From: Bisporella sp. PMI_857
Taxonomy: Eukaryota; Ascomycota; Leotiomycetes; Helotiales; Helotiaceae
Assembly (NCBI GenBank): GCA_021307315.1
Contig: JAJSPD010000041.1
Span: forward strand, 248,001 to 312,000
Reading direction: 5' to 3'
Length of the DNA stretch: 64,000 bases
The notes below the pieces were generated by a model that worked only from the letters and a program-made list of their open reading frames with translations, was not told the origin of the DNA and ran no database searches. Both the position numbers and the translations under genes were made by a program. Positions 32,278-44,400 of the stretch are shown here, piece after piece (the stretch's first letter is position 1; every line of letters begins with the position of its first letter).

Positions 32278-33326
32278 GCCTGGATCAAGATGCTTTGTAC
32301 GAAAGGGGGTTTGCAAGATTGATGCAACAAGGCGGTGAGCCCATTCTGCCGCTGCTTTAATTCCACCATCTTCCATCACCACTCTCTACTATCAATATTA
32401 TTATTATTATTATTATTCCTTTTAACGTGCTGTATCAGTCGAGGGCTATGTAGCACGGCCGGGGCACTCGGGCCTAGCAATTCGGTTGGGGAGTTGACAA
32501 TATATACAAATTCTCGAGAGTAAAAAAGGACGAAGCAGGGGCACAAGTACCCTACAAGGACTGTACTAGCCAATATTAATAGACTAGTAGCCTTAACATA
32601 CTTCTTCCAAAAAACCTCTCATATATTCCAGTGAGTGTTGGGGATCGAGTCCCAATGAAAAAGAGTCCTTCACGTCCGTCGATTCTTCCGTTCCCTACAC
32701 GTCTTTCTCTATTACAGCCTTCGTCTTGTCGACTTTTCTCCGCGATCCTTCCTCCGGCTATGGGTATATATTTATCGAAGGTACGAGCCACCCAAGTGCT
32801 TGTGTTGTCATTTTGTCGTACGTGTAACTTTCCGTCATTCTTCCGGTTCACTTCCTCAGCCTTTCCACGATGTGTGTTCCGAAACTCGTATAGTAAACAG
32901 GTGCAAATAATTGAGAGCTGGTTCGAAAGTAGCTTAAGTCGTGTTTCAACTCGTTTTTCAGTATTGTAGAGGGTTTGTTGTTGAATCGAAGTGATACCTG
33001 TCACAGAAAAACCTCTGGCCTTGGCGTGAAAACTCTGCTCCTCCCTTTACTTTGGCCCCAGAAATCCTCCTACATCACTGTTTGGGCTGAATCTCGGCTC
33101 TGGAATCGTTATTAAACTGCCTCAGGAGAGTAATACCGATTCCAGGTTCGTAGAGGGCACCGCATACAGGTGTTCAGCCATCGCCCTCCCAGTGAAGGAA
33201 CTAGTATGGTGATATTTAGTGATATTGAGTCTGAGTCATATGAGATCGACTTTTTGATACTACGCTAGTATTAGTATGAGATATCTCGTAGAGTGCTAGT
33301 ATCAATATGAAAATTTGATCTCATAT
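32278..33326. other. Gene-poor stretch
   Basis: Contains an (ATT)n microsatellite at about 32393-32417 and several short frames on both strands without recognisable motifs. Around 33200-33326 GATACTA/CTAGTAT-type short repeats occur, possibly subterminal repeats of the hAT element that follows. Confidence 0.35.
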
Positions 33327-34066
33327 CATATTGGTAATATACTATGATATCATGCCAAGACTGAAATGCGGCTCTGCAGCCAAAACGTACCTAAATTATC
33401 GAGGATTTTCTGCTCCCTGTCACCACCAACCTCCCTTTTTTTCATCACAACACCATCACCAATATTCCTTTTTGCTTTTCTAAACGCCACTACGAGGGTT
33501 CCTGATAGAATTAGAAACAAAAACCATGCTATTAAGAGGGTCATACAAGGTAGCCGGCTCGCGGAAAGGCTTCCTAAGCAATAGGGTTGATGAACTACTA
33601 TAGTTCCTGAACGCGCCAGCGACCTTGCGGAAATGAAAGCTGATAATATTACTAGGTTCTGAACCTTCCGGCGTCTTAGAAGTTCGAAAACAGGTCGATT
33701 TTGAGTGTAAAATACTCCATATTTGGAAATACAATGCCGTCGAGGGATCGAGGTGGAAATGAAGCTGTTACAGAGCATTTCGCCATGGGCATCAAGCTTG
33801 TAACCATTGCCATTTTTGGTGCGAATAAACGATTTTAAGAAGTCGGAAACTCTGTCACGATGATGATTCCTTGAAAGGAGGCGCGGCAGGATTGATTTGA
33901 GTTTTGAGAAGTAAGAGATTCTCGTAGCCTTGTAAATTGGCTGTGTTTTTGGTGATTTCGAGAATCGCGTACTGATGGCTATTGTGTATAAAAACCTCGA
34001 CCTTTCCCATCTTTCAACTCAGTATCACACCTCCCATATTACTCTATTGTATTCGAATCCCTTATT

Positions 34067-36470
34067 ATGTCGTTCTCAGAATCACCTAATTGCCTTTTCG
34101 ACCATACTCGACTTGATCGAATCGAGAAGGCAAAAGCGTTAGCAACAGACCTTCAAGAGAATATGGAATCATGGAATGATTCCGTATCAATTGCTCTCAA
34201 TGAAGAACTTACTAAAGATATCACTCCTGTCCCTTTTGCGACGTCTTCAACGACTAATAGTGAGCTGGAGAAAGAAGAACCTACAGCAATAGCAACCTCT
34301 TTTCTTAGCTCTCAGTCAGCTTCTACCACCGAAGAGTGTGAAATTGACAAGAACCGCAGTTCTAATGTGTATAATCACCAAGTTAACCCAAATCCACAGT
34401 TCGTACACCGCGATAGTAAAGGTAATAAGGTGTGGTTGTGTATGTATTGCAAAAAGGCGTACAGAGTGACCGGCGGAACCAAAATCATTCGATCACACCT
34501 TTTGACCGCGCACAACGTTCGCAGCGATTCTGAACGCCAAACAAAGCTAAAAAGGGTTCGAGGAGCTATTGAAGATGCGATGGAAAAGGTGGCTAATTCA
34601 GGTAACGTTAATTGTGGTTGATTAATTGATTTCTAAGGGTGTTGCTGTTGTCAATTGATGTGGTGGGGTAAAGCTCTAGGTGGCTACCGCATCGATCCCT
34701 TTCAAGTCAATCGAATACAACGAGTTTCGGGCCATTTTACAATACCTCAACCACGACGTTACGGCCTGGCTTCCGGCTGCTGGCCATACTGTGAGAAAAT
34801 GGGTTGATCGTACTGTGGATAATGAAAGCGAGGTTCAATTAAAAAGAATTGCTCGTTGTCAATCGAAAATTCATATCACAGCTGACGCGTGGTCCTCACC
34901 CAACGGCATACCCACCTTAGTCATTATTTGCTACGGTATTTTTGACGACAAATACGATCGCATTCTCCTGAGTTTGGATGAGATAATTGGTACTCATACA
35001 GGCCAAAATCTTGCTCAACACGTTATTCATCAATTGGAGTCATGGGGAGTATTTAAAAGCCCTCATGGGCTAGGTTTTGTGGTTACTGACAACGCTTCCT
35101 CGATGGATGCTATGATACGCGAAATGAGCGACAGTAAGAGTTTTATAACGCTGCATCCTTTCTGCAAAAACCATAAGCTTTCCTACTAACTTTTGCAGTT
35201 ATTCAAGAGAAATATAGCAAAGATTGGGACCCTGATACTCATCGAATTCGCTGCCAGGGTCACGTTATCAATCTGGCTAGTAAAGCTTTTCTCCAAACCG
35301 CCTCTGGGAATGGAGAAGATATGGGCCTATTGGAAAAGCTCATAATAACGCTAATTTAATAGCTCGTTCTCCTGAACGCCTTCAGCAATTCAGAGCAATA
35401 TCTAAGGGGTGGGTGATCTGCCGTGATAACGTTACAAGGTAAGTATTTGCCTTACAGTTGTTTGTTGTATTATTACTACGAACTTTATTAACTAGCTTTA
35501 TCTTTGTTTAGGTGGCACTCTCTTTTAAGAACGATCAAATCGATTTTATCACCTTGTATTCGTGATGCTTTGCCCAAGTTCTACAAAAAGCACCCTGGCG
35601 CAATTTCTCTTCCTGATCGAATCACTAGCGACGACTACGCTGAATTAGAGCGTATCGTAGAGTTCCTTCAGCCTCTCGAAGACGCTACCTTATTTACGGA
35701 ATCACATAAGGGTACTATCGAGAGATGGTTACCGAATTTGGAGTTCGTGATGGAGTGTTTTGAGAAAGGCAAAGAACGCTATAAAGATAACGCTTTCCTC
35801 TCCGCATCGATCAACTCTGGCTGGGAGAAGCTTAATAAGTATTACACTCTTACGGATGAATCTCCAGCCTACGCTCTTGGTGTTGTATTAGATCCTACTC
35901 AAAAGTGGGCTTATTTTGAGGAAGCTTGGGCTCACCAGCCGGAATGGTTAGTTTCTATAAAAGACAGGATAGAGGAATATTGGAGAGTGGAATACAAGGA
36001 TAAAAGTAAGTTTTTAACAATTCCGACATAAAATTGCTATTAATCAATAATCAGTAGCTCCTTGCGCTAGGTCTACAACCTCTAGCTTACCTGACGTCGA
36101 GGAACTCTCTCAAAACGCGTTTGTAGCTCATTTACAAAAGCGTCGTCGATCAGGATATCGAGCTCAGGATGACGAGCTACAGAATTACCTTTCTCTTCCT
36201 ATCCACCAAGTAGCTTTTGGAGATAGCTTCGACTCTCGATCTTGGTGGTTAGCTCACCGAACTCAATGGCCAAATCTATCACAAATGGCTCTTGATATTC
36301 TAGGAATACCTGCGATGTCGACTGACGCTGAAAGAGCGTTCTCCAGCGCAAAATTAACTATTACAGATCGACGTAATCGCCTTAATATGAGAACTGTAGC
36401 TTCTTTAGAACAGCTCAAACAGTGGATGGGTGGTGATAGCGTTATTTACGAAGAGCTTACGGAGGATTAA
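34067..36470 (+). pseudogene. hAT transposase (5 exons) with one frameshift
   Basis: Exon 1 (34067 to about 34600) has a BED-type zinc finger: VWLCMYCKKAYRVTGGTKII then RSHLLTAHN. Exon 2 (about 34681-35133) contains ITADAWSSPNGIPTLVI and VVTDNASSMDAMIREM. Exon 3 (35199 to about 35441) has RIRCQGHVINLASKAFL but a one-base loss near 35335 changes frame before RSPERLQQFRAISKG. Exon 4 (35512-36005) and exon 5 (36055-36470) carry the C-terminal domain ending in IPAMSTDAERAFSSAKLTIT and LEQLKQWMGG. The frameshift makes it inactive as it stands. Candidate termini are near 33327 and 36572 (shared TACTATGATAT); these are uncertain. Confidence 0.8.
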
Positions 36471-36573
36471 GGAGTATTAGTAGAGCAAATCTAGGTGAGT
36501 TCTCGAGATAGTTTATTACGTATTACTAATTGGGAATAGCTTCATTTAGGGTCAATATCATAGTATACCATAG

Positions 36574-36804
36574 TGTTGGTATAAAGTCATGTGAACGTTC
36601 CATGACGCACAGGCCACCACCTGAATGTATTTAAGTTCTCGCTCGTAGGACGTAACTTAGAACAATCAAGAACAAGTCAACCACCTACAACGAGCATATA
36701 TAGCACTGCGCTGAGATCGCGGTGCTACGTGCCCCGTGGGTAACCGACTTAAGCTATTGCAAGTCATCAATACGAAGAAGGTATCACAGAGAGTGATACC
36801 AACA
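36574..36804. mobile_element. Solo LTR (family C)
   Basis: A 231-bp block runs TGTTGGTATAAAGTCATG...GTGATACCAACA, with CATAG before and CATAC after (four of five bases match). Its first half recurs inverted at about 47776-47996, where a TTAA-flanked MITE interrupts it. Confidence 0.7.
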
Positions 36805-37062
36805 CATACTTATAATATCAATCCATCACCATTGCAACTACAGCTTTCATCGCTAGCCACGTATCCTTATCTGTTATATTGCAAATCCCTCCTGCTGCCC
36901 TCTATCTGTTACACTTAGTCAGAATTATTAACTTACCCCAGGGTACATGTATTGGAACCCCTGACACGGGAGTGTCAACGTATTGGGACCCCTAAACGTA
37001 CAGGTGATGTACATGTAGTAAGACCCAACTTACCCCTGGGGTACATGTATTGGAACCCCCGC
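36805..37062. repeat. LTR family B fragment and MULE terminus fragments
   Basis: 36805-36912 is the inverted start of LTR family B (ends CTATCTGTTACA). 36914-36961 matches the right end of the MULE (TTAGTCAGAATTATTAAC, then ACATGTATTGGAACCCC), and 37020-37060 holds a second copy of ACATGTATTGGAACCCC. These are relics of other insertions. Confidence 0.65.
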
Positions 37063-37088
37063 CTCTTAATCCACCCCAACAAGCTAGG

Positions 37089-40000
37089 TTAGATAGAATC
37101 AATCCAATATACTTTAACATACGTGTCTTGCGAATCGGCATTGGCATTGCTTGTCGCAAGTAGCAGCTTCACTACTGCTTCGTGCCCATTCTCGGCAGCG
37201 AACGATAATGGCGTCCAGCCATACGTGTCTCGCGAATCGGTATTGACATTGCCTGTTGTAAGTAGCAGCTTCACTACTGCCTCGTGCCCATTCTCGGCAG
37301 CGAACGATAATGCCGTCCGACCGTCTGTGTCTTGCGAATCGGTATTGACATTGCCTGTTGTAAGTAGCAGCTTCACTACTGCTTCGTGGCCATTCTCGGC
37401 AGCGAACGATAATGGCGTCCGACTATACTTGTTTGGCGAGTCAACATTGACATTGCTTGTCGCAAGTAGCAGCTTCACTACTGCTTCGTGCCCATTCTCG
37501 GCAGCGAACAATAATGGCGTCTGACTATCTGTATCTTGTGGATCAGCATTGATATTGCCTGTTGCAAGTAGCAGTTTCATTACTGCTTCGTGCCCATTCC
37601 CAGCAGCCAACGATAATGCCGTCCGACCATTTGTGTCTTGTGGATCAACATTAACATTGCCTGTTGCAAGTAGCAGCTTCACTACTGCTTCGTGACCATT
37701 CTCGGCGGCTAACGATAATGGCGTCCGACCATCTATATCTTGTGGATCAACATTGACATTGCCTGTAGCAAGTAGCAGCTTCACTACTGCTTCGTGCCCA
37801 TTCTCGGCAGCGAACGATAATGCCGTCCGACCGTACCTGTCTCGCGAATCGGCATTGACATTGCCTGTTGCAAGTAGCAGTTTCATTACTGCTTCGTGCC
37901 CATTCTCAGCAGCGAACGATAATGCTGTCCGACCATACTTGTTTGACGAGTCAACATTGACATTGCTTGTTGCAAGTAGCAGCTTTACTACTGCTTCGTG
38001 CCCATTCCTAGCAGCCAACCATAATGCCGTCCGACCGTACGTGTCTTGCGAATCAACATTGACATTGCCTGTAGCAAGTAGCAGCTTCACTACTGCCTCG
38101 TGCCCATTCTCGGCAGCGAACGATAATGCCGTCCGACCGTCTGTGTCTTGCGAATCGGTATTGACATTGCCTGTTGTAAGTAGCAGCTTCACTACTGCTT
38201 CGTGGCCATTCTCGGCAGCGAACGATAATGGCGTCCGACTATACTTGTTTGGCGAGTCAACGTTAACATTGCTCGTAGCAAGTAGCAGCTTCACTACTGC
38301 TTCCTGCCCATTCTCGGCAGCGAACGATAATGCCGTCCGACTATCTGTGTTTTGTGGATCAACATTGACATTACCTGTTGCAAGTAGCAGCTTCACTACT
38401 GCTTCGTGGCCATTTTCGGCAGCGAACGATAATGGCGTCCGACCGTACCTGTCTCGCGAATCGGCATTGACATTGCTTGTTGCAAGTAGCAGCTTCACTA
38501 CTGCTTCATGCCCATTCCTAGCAGCCAACGATAATGGCGTCCGACCGTGCTTGTCTGGCCAGTTGATATGAACGAATAGCTGGTCATCGGCCCCTTGCCC
38601 ACTTTGAGGAGCCATATATGTGGTTGTCTTTCTATGTCCATTTTCCCCCTCAGCAACAGCTCCTTTCTGAAGGAGGAAGCTGACAGCTAGTAGATGTCCA
38701 TTTTCCGACACTTTGTGGAGTGGAGAAGCATCAGAAGCATCTCTTACATTAAGCTCTGCGCCATGGTCGAGCAAGATCTTTATCAATGCAAGGCACCCAC
38801 CTATGGCAGCCAAATGCAGTGCCGTTTCTCCATACAAGTTGAACCTGTCGAGATCTGCCCCTCCCTCTACTAAAATTTCCACAATTTTTGCATTTCTACC
38901 TACTATTGCTAAATGTAATGCTGTCCTCTTATGTCTGTCCTTTTTGTTGACGTCTGCCTTTCGGTCCAGGAGAAGCTTTATGGTAGAAATGTGCTCAAGT
39001 TCAACAGCTATATGCAAGGCTGTCGAACCTTTCTGCGTTTTTGCATCGATATGTGCCCCATGATCAAGAAGCCTGGATACCATGATGTCTTGGTTATTTC
39101 TTGCGGCAGCGAAAAGTGGAGTCCACCCATTCACATCTTGAAGAGATACGCTTTCCCTATTGTGCACCAAAATGTTCACAAGTGATGTATGCCCATTATT
39201 GCTTGCCCAGTGGAGTCCGCTCCAACCAACCCTATTTACTATGCAAACTTGGGGTGTTTTTTTCAGCAAAAACCGTACCAGTTCTTTATTCCCCTCTGCG
39301 CAGGCTATAAAAAGCTTTTTGTACAGGGTTGTAAGTTTCCACAGTAACCTTCCTTCGACGCCTAGTGTGGTTTCATCATGCGGAATCTGATATTGTGCCG
39401 CTTGATCTGCCAGTAACTCAACTGTGTCGACTTTATTAGGGCATGTTATAAGAATTCCCAACAATTCGACTTACCATATTCCAACTTCCAGTTAGTGATC
39501 TCAAAGATACTCTCTTTAATATCCCCAGAGGCTTTCAGATCTTTGCAAGCAGAGAAAAGTGCAATTATTGTGTCGTGCCACTTTGTTTGCACAGAATGAC
39601 AGAGCGCTTCAACAATGTTAGGATTGTGTCTTGCCCGTGTGAAGCATTCCAACCTAATCTCAGCGCCTATTGTAATGACACAAAGTGTAAACATTATATT
39701 AAGAGTCTCGGTATGATTACTCTTCTTGCGCATAACCATGTCCAGTTGCTGGAGAACCTTGAGGATTGAGGATCTCATAGTCTCGATTAGGCTGGTTGGA
39801 GCCATGGGAGGGACAATATCCTGGCTTTCGGTCAAGACGTCACACAACTGAAGAGATGCTGAGAGGTACATGAAAGCGGGGGAGACGAACAACTATCGCG
39901 GTCAGCTGGGCCGATATAACAAGGATAATTTTATACGTCACTATTGGTATCTTCCTCAATCAAATCAAGAAGGTAAGAATAAAGCCCGAATTTAAGTATC

Positions 40001-40122
40001 CCTTTCGCAGAGAGTCGTTTTATATTGATCTTAGCTAAAGATAGAAGGTCTGAAACGGGGAGAGCATAATCCTTAGTGAAGCCTGGGTCCGGTGGGATTG
40101 GATAGTCTATGTGTGTTAGCAT
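37089..40122 (-). CDS. Ankyrin-repeat protein with a highly homogeneous C-terminal array
   Basis: Exons proposed: about 39937-40122, 39475-39892 (extended to an AG acceptor near 39898) and 37089-39421. The 53-nt intron between the last two is firm (EY-VELLADQ); the first intron (about 44 nt) is less certain. The N-terminal ~230 residues have no recognised domain (MLTHIDYPIPPDPGF...LLDLIEEDTNSD). Then come 8-9 divergent ankyrin repeats, followed by 14 almost identical 34-residue repeats of the type GRTALSFAAENGHEAVVKLL. The frame ends TYVKVYWIDSI. Ankyrin arrays bind proteins; in fungi such near-identical repeats are known from NLR-like incompatibility proteins. No NACHT or HET domain is visible. 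More 5' exons may exist. Confidence 0.7.
37110..38560. repeat. 102-bp tandem coding repeats, 14 copies
   Basis: Units of 102 bp encode one ankyrin repeat each. Units 3-5 and 11-13 (counted from the protein N-terminal side) are nearly the same as blocks, including the odd LLTTGNVNTDS variant. This points to recent block duplication or gene conversion within the array. Confidence 0.9.
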
Positions 40123-40303
40123 ATATCCTAAACTTCAGGCAAGACTTTGCCAACCTGGGAATAAAGAATCGGCCAAAACTGTCAATTCACCTCTCCGGCA
40201 ACCCAGATTTGGATGAAGCCCCCAAAAACCAAAGTTTCGTTGGCATTCGTGGCAAATACCTTCCCCATCGCACTATAGATATCAAAACATGACATTTCCT
40301 TGG

Positions 40304-40503
40304 TTATTTGGGTATACTTGCAGTTTTCCTGAGGTACCGACAGCGCCAACAGGCACCCAAGCCTTTCTTCAAATCGTTCGCCCGTCTCGACACTTCGCCA
40401 TACTTCCCTAGCCCCTGACGGCGACCCGTGCCTCGACTTTGCCGTTGCCGTTTCGCGGGGTTGTCGGAATCAACAAACTCATAGTTCCGTTTTTCTGCCA
40501 TAT
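40304..40503 (-). CDS. Possible 5' exon with a Cys-rich start (CWRCRYLRK)
   Basis: A frame starting MAEKRNYEFVDSDNPAKRQR contains ACWRCRYLRKT, which resembles the start of a fungal Zn2Cys6 cluster. It then stops (SIPK). It may be spliced to the ankyrin gene just downstream on the same strand or belong to a broken neighbour. No further cluster cysteines can be placed with confidence. Confidence 0.35.
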
Positions 40504-40990
40504 TTGTGTGATGAGATAAAATATAAATATCATATGTGTAAGCTTGACTTCCAGGCCGGCGGCCGAAGAGGAAGAGGAGCATGGACCACCTTATTGATAT
40601 ATCCGAGGACGGCGGTGTCATGGTCGCACAAGGTTATAACCTACCCTGCAGCCTCATGCTATCGCTATGCCGTTCCGGGTGGGCGGTAGATGCAAATCCC
40701 TTGGCGCGGCAGAGATGCCTGCAACCGCCCCCTCGATTTGGCATCACACGGTGGCGCGGATTACACAGGTAACAGACGCATTTGCGGCGATTGATACACG
40801 ACCTCCCCCCCCCTGCACCTGTTGTAATAGGCAAGCGGTGTAGAGAGCAGTCAAGGTACCAAGCTGTAGTAAGGGGTTGGCTGTAAAATTTTGTACCGTA
40901 GCTGCTGCAGGCATTTGTTGACTTCGTTGTCGCCACCTCACTGTCGCCACCTTACTGTCACTCGTCGTTGCATCTTTCCAGTTGATCAAT

Positions 40991-41438
40991 ATGCCATTGA
41001 CTGCATCTGCCACCGAAAATCAGGCTCCCCCAGCAGCTTTAAACATCGATTCCTCGTCGTTGAATGCTGAAGCTTCAATTGTACCATTATCCCTTCCACC
41101 ACCAGGCTGTTTTAATTCATTCGAAGACCTTTTTGCTCATACGCAACAACATGCAAAACAAGCTTTGTATGCCTTTATAATTGGTCATTCGGAGAAGTGT
41201 AAAGGGCGTATAATTCGAGTGCTGAATTGCCAGCGAGGAGGCTGTAAAAAGGCTGCTTTTCTTCGACCTGGAGTAAATAGTCAGCACCGAAAAAGAGAAG
41301 GGAATACAGCTAAAACTGGGTGCTTATTCTCTATTAAAGTAAAAGAACGCTCTGATGGAATATAGGAGCTTTTATACCGCGAAGATCCTAAATACTCAGT
41401 TCATAATCACCCTCCTGCAGAACGTTCAAGCGCTTTTC
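40991..41438 (+). pseudogene. MULE transposase N-terminal fragment (FAR1-like), frameshifted
   Basis: The frame MPLTASATENQAPPAAL...FNSFEDLFAHTQQHAKQAL contains the FAR1-like pattern NCQRGGCKKAAF...KTGCLFSIKVKERSDGIW and, after a one-base shift near 41366, ELLYREDPKYSVHNHPPAER. It ends abruptly at the junction with copia (about 41438). It is a different lineage from the MULE at 27.7-30.5 kb. Confidence 0.75.
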
Positions 41439-44400
41439 AACGATATTGCAATTGTTGCTGTTGTCCGCAAGTACTATCACGTAGCCGATTTGAGAAGAAT
41501 GGTCCTTGTTGTTAGCAAACGATGCGTCTGTAAAGGTAATAAGTCGTAATTGGCCCGTAAGCTTCACAAATGTCAATCTTTTGTCTTTATTCTCGATTTG
41601 CCACTTCAGGCACCTGTTCAGCTTGTCGACGTCATCCTTCTGGGGGTCGGTAGTTTGTGCAGCGTGTGATAAGCCGAAAGCAACTTGTGGCTGGCATACT
41701 GATGATATGTAGGCTCCTCTAGCGCGCTGTGAGACGTATTCTTCTCCGCTAATGTCGTGCGTGTTAAGCAATTCGATTTTCTTAGCTTGATCATGTTGCG
41801 AAACAGTCAGCGTGTTGTTCGTTAGCTTCTTTATTTGAGCGCCGTTAAAAGTAAGATTGTTGTCTGTCATCAGTTGCTGAGTTGGCTTTGCGAGGAAACC
41901 TGCTTTCTTGAGTTCGTCTGACTCTCTTTTCTTGAAACTCGTGTTGCATGCTATTAAAGTGTCATCGGTTTGTAGTCCTACGGCTGCAATGTCCGTCATG
42001 CGGCTCGTATTGCTACTGATGGCTGTAAACAAGAAACATGCGTCGTATGATGATTGCTGTAGCTTCAAATTGTCGATATGATGATTGTGGTACGTATGGA
42101 ACCAGTGAGTTCCTGCTTCAGGGACTCCGTACAGCGGGAGTAAAACTTTGAGTAGCATTCCTTCCGGCAGATTTAGCTCTTGAGGGGGCTTGACATAAAA
42201 GTCTCGTGCAAGCTGTGATTTTGATTGTGTGTATGCTTGTGTGATATCACGTATATGTATATCAAGGTCGGCATATAGCGCTAAGCAAAGAATGAGTCGT
42301 TGGCTCACGCGTTGAATTGTTGGTGATTGGGTCAGTACTGCTTTCTTGCCGTCGTCCTTGTATGCTTGCACAACCAAGCGTGACTTCTCGTATGCTTTTG
42401 GAGTGCCTTCGAGCTTGACATGGTCGACGAATCGGCTATTGAAGATGCGTGCGTTGTCCGGTGCATCTGTTTTTCTGATAAACTCAAATACTCCTCTTTT
42501 GATCAGGCCATCTAGTTCTTTCTGTCTTGAGCTTGTGAAATCAGGTTGTGGCTTTGGCTGTGTATCTGTGATCATAATATCAGCTCTGTACCTGGCTGGC
42601 AATCGGCGTGTGCGTGTTGATCGGCGGCTAGCTTGGCTATTTTCTTGCTGTTCAGATTGAGCTAGGTCTGTATATCGCTTGATGTTTGTTGTACGAAACG
42701 ATGTTGGTCCGTGCGGAAGCTCAATAGTCGCCGTTTCTCTTTCGATAGCGAGCAACTTGTATGGCCCATTCCAGCTTTTCTCGTGAACACGCCATACTAG
42801 AACGTTTGAGCCGAGTGGGATTGTGTAAATATCATCTGTTGATGGCCCATTTCGAGTTCGTAGCGCGTCTGTAACTTGCCTTTGCGTTCGTAGCTTTGCA
42901 ATTTCAGCCATTGCCTTTTTGATTGCAGTAGCTCGCTGTGCGATTGATGGTGCAGGAGGATCTAAATGTGTCATTCGTGGAAAAGCTCCGAAAACCAAAA
43001 GCGTTGGAATAATGCCGTCATAGCCTGCTGTGTCATTAATAGCTTTCACAGCCATTTGGAGTGCTGTGGTTTTGTCAATGTTTTCGATCTCGTCTTTAAT
43101 TACCTGATAAGCGCGTCGCAGTGGTTTGTGATATCTTTCGACTATGCTCATTGATGCCGCTGCTTCGACAGGAACTTCTTTTGTACGAATAAATAAAGAT
43201 TTTGCTGATTGTTGGAATTCTTGGGAAGCAAAGTTTGTACCGGCGTCGTGGACAATAACGTCAGGTGGGCCTAAATAAATAGCTGTCGATCCAGCACGTA
43301 CGTAAAGTGTTCCAGACATGTTGAGCTGTCATGTTCTGTAACCATCGTGCAGCTTGAAATCGCGTGGCTTCGTCGACGACGTGCAACAGTGGAGAACTCT
43401 CGATATACGTAATATCAGTATAGATAGAGTGATTGAAGTCAATGCTGTCGTCTCGGAGAGTAAACTTGAACCGTAATGGTGCTTCGCCAAACTTCTGACA
43501 TTTTGTACAATACTTGGTGATATGATCAATAATCTGGCGGTGCCGTACGTCGCTGTGGCCGGCGCGTTCGAGCACATTAGCTAAGCGTGTTGCCGACGGG
43601 TGGCCAAATCGTTTGTGGAGCGTCCGTAACTCAGTCTCTGTAAGGTAGCAATCGGTTGATATCATCGGTCCCCACATCAGGAACGGGTGACCAAATCGTC
43701 GTACAATAGGTACTGATGCTCCGTCTTTATCAGTCAGCTTGTTCTGGACGTTGTAGAGCGTGATTTTCTTTGCGTCCATTTCAGCAAGGCCTAGTAGAAA
43801 GGGAGTATTAGCTTTAACGATGTGAAATTCGCATTGGCCGATCGGTGTTGGTATTGTAATGCTGCCAATGGAGCCGATGCCGAACGTAGCTTTTACTGGC
43901 TCTTCTTTGTTGGTATCAATTGGAGTCTTTCCGAAAAGTTTCTCGTACGCAATGTATTGATTGTAGCCAGCTGTAGACTTTCCAGCCGCTCCTGTATCGA
44001 TCATGATGCCGTGGAATTCGTCTGGTCCATATCGGTCTGTAACAAAGTACTCGTTATGCAAATCACTGATTTTGAGCAAAGCATGTGTTGTTGCTTTATC
44101 CGATAGCTTTCGAACAATATCAGTAGCTCGTGCTTGCTCAATTAAGTGTCCTGCTTCTGTCATGAACACACCCGACTCTTTTGTTGTATTGGTTCCTTCT
44201 ACTTCAACCACTAACGCTTCAAATTCTTCCGTAAAATCAATCAGCTCGTTGTGTGCTTCGTCCTCCTCTCTTTCGTCTTCTGCTAGATATTGGTCAAATC
44301 GTCGGTCAATTTTCTTGGCAAACGTAGCTTTGTATTTGGCTCTGGCTTCGTCGCGTTCTTCTTGAGTATGTCGAGTAGACCAGCAATTCTCTTTCTTGCA

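Noticed and set aside
32576..33004. 142-codon minus-strand frame
   Set aside because: No family, no clear start context; the opposite strand is open for a similar length.
33350..33778. 142-codon minus-strand frame with one hydrophobic stretch
   Set aside because: Overlaps other frames at the 5' side of the hAT element, has no recognisable domain, and codon support could not be judged.
37753..38571. Long plus-strand open frame (272 codons) opposite the ankyrin array
   Set aside because: It mirrors the 102-bp repeats of the real minus-strand gene, has low-complexity Ser/Ala composition and no independent motif.
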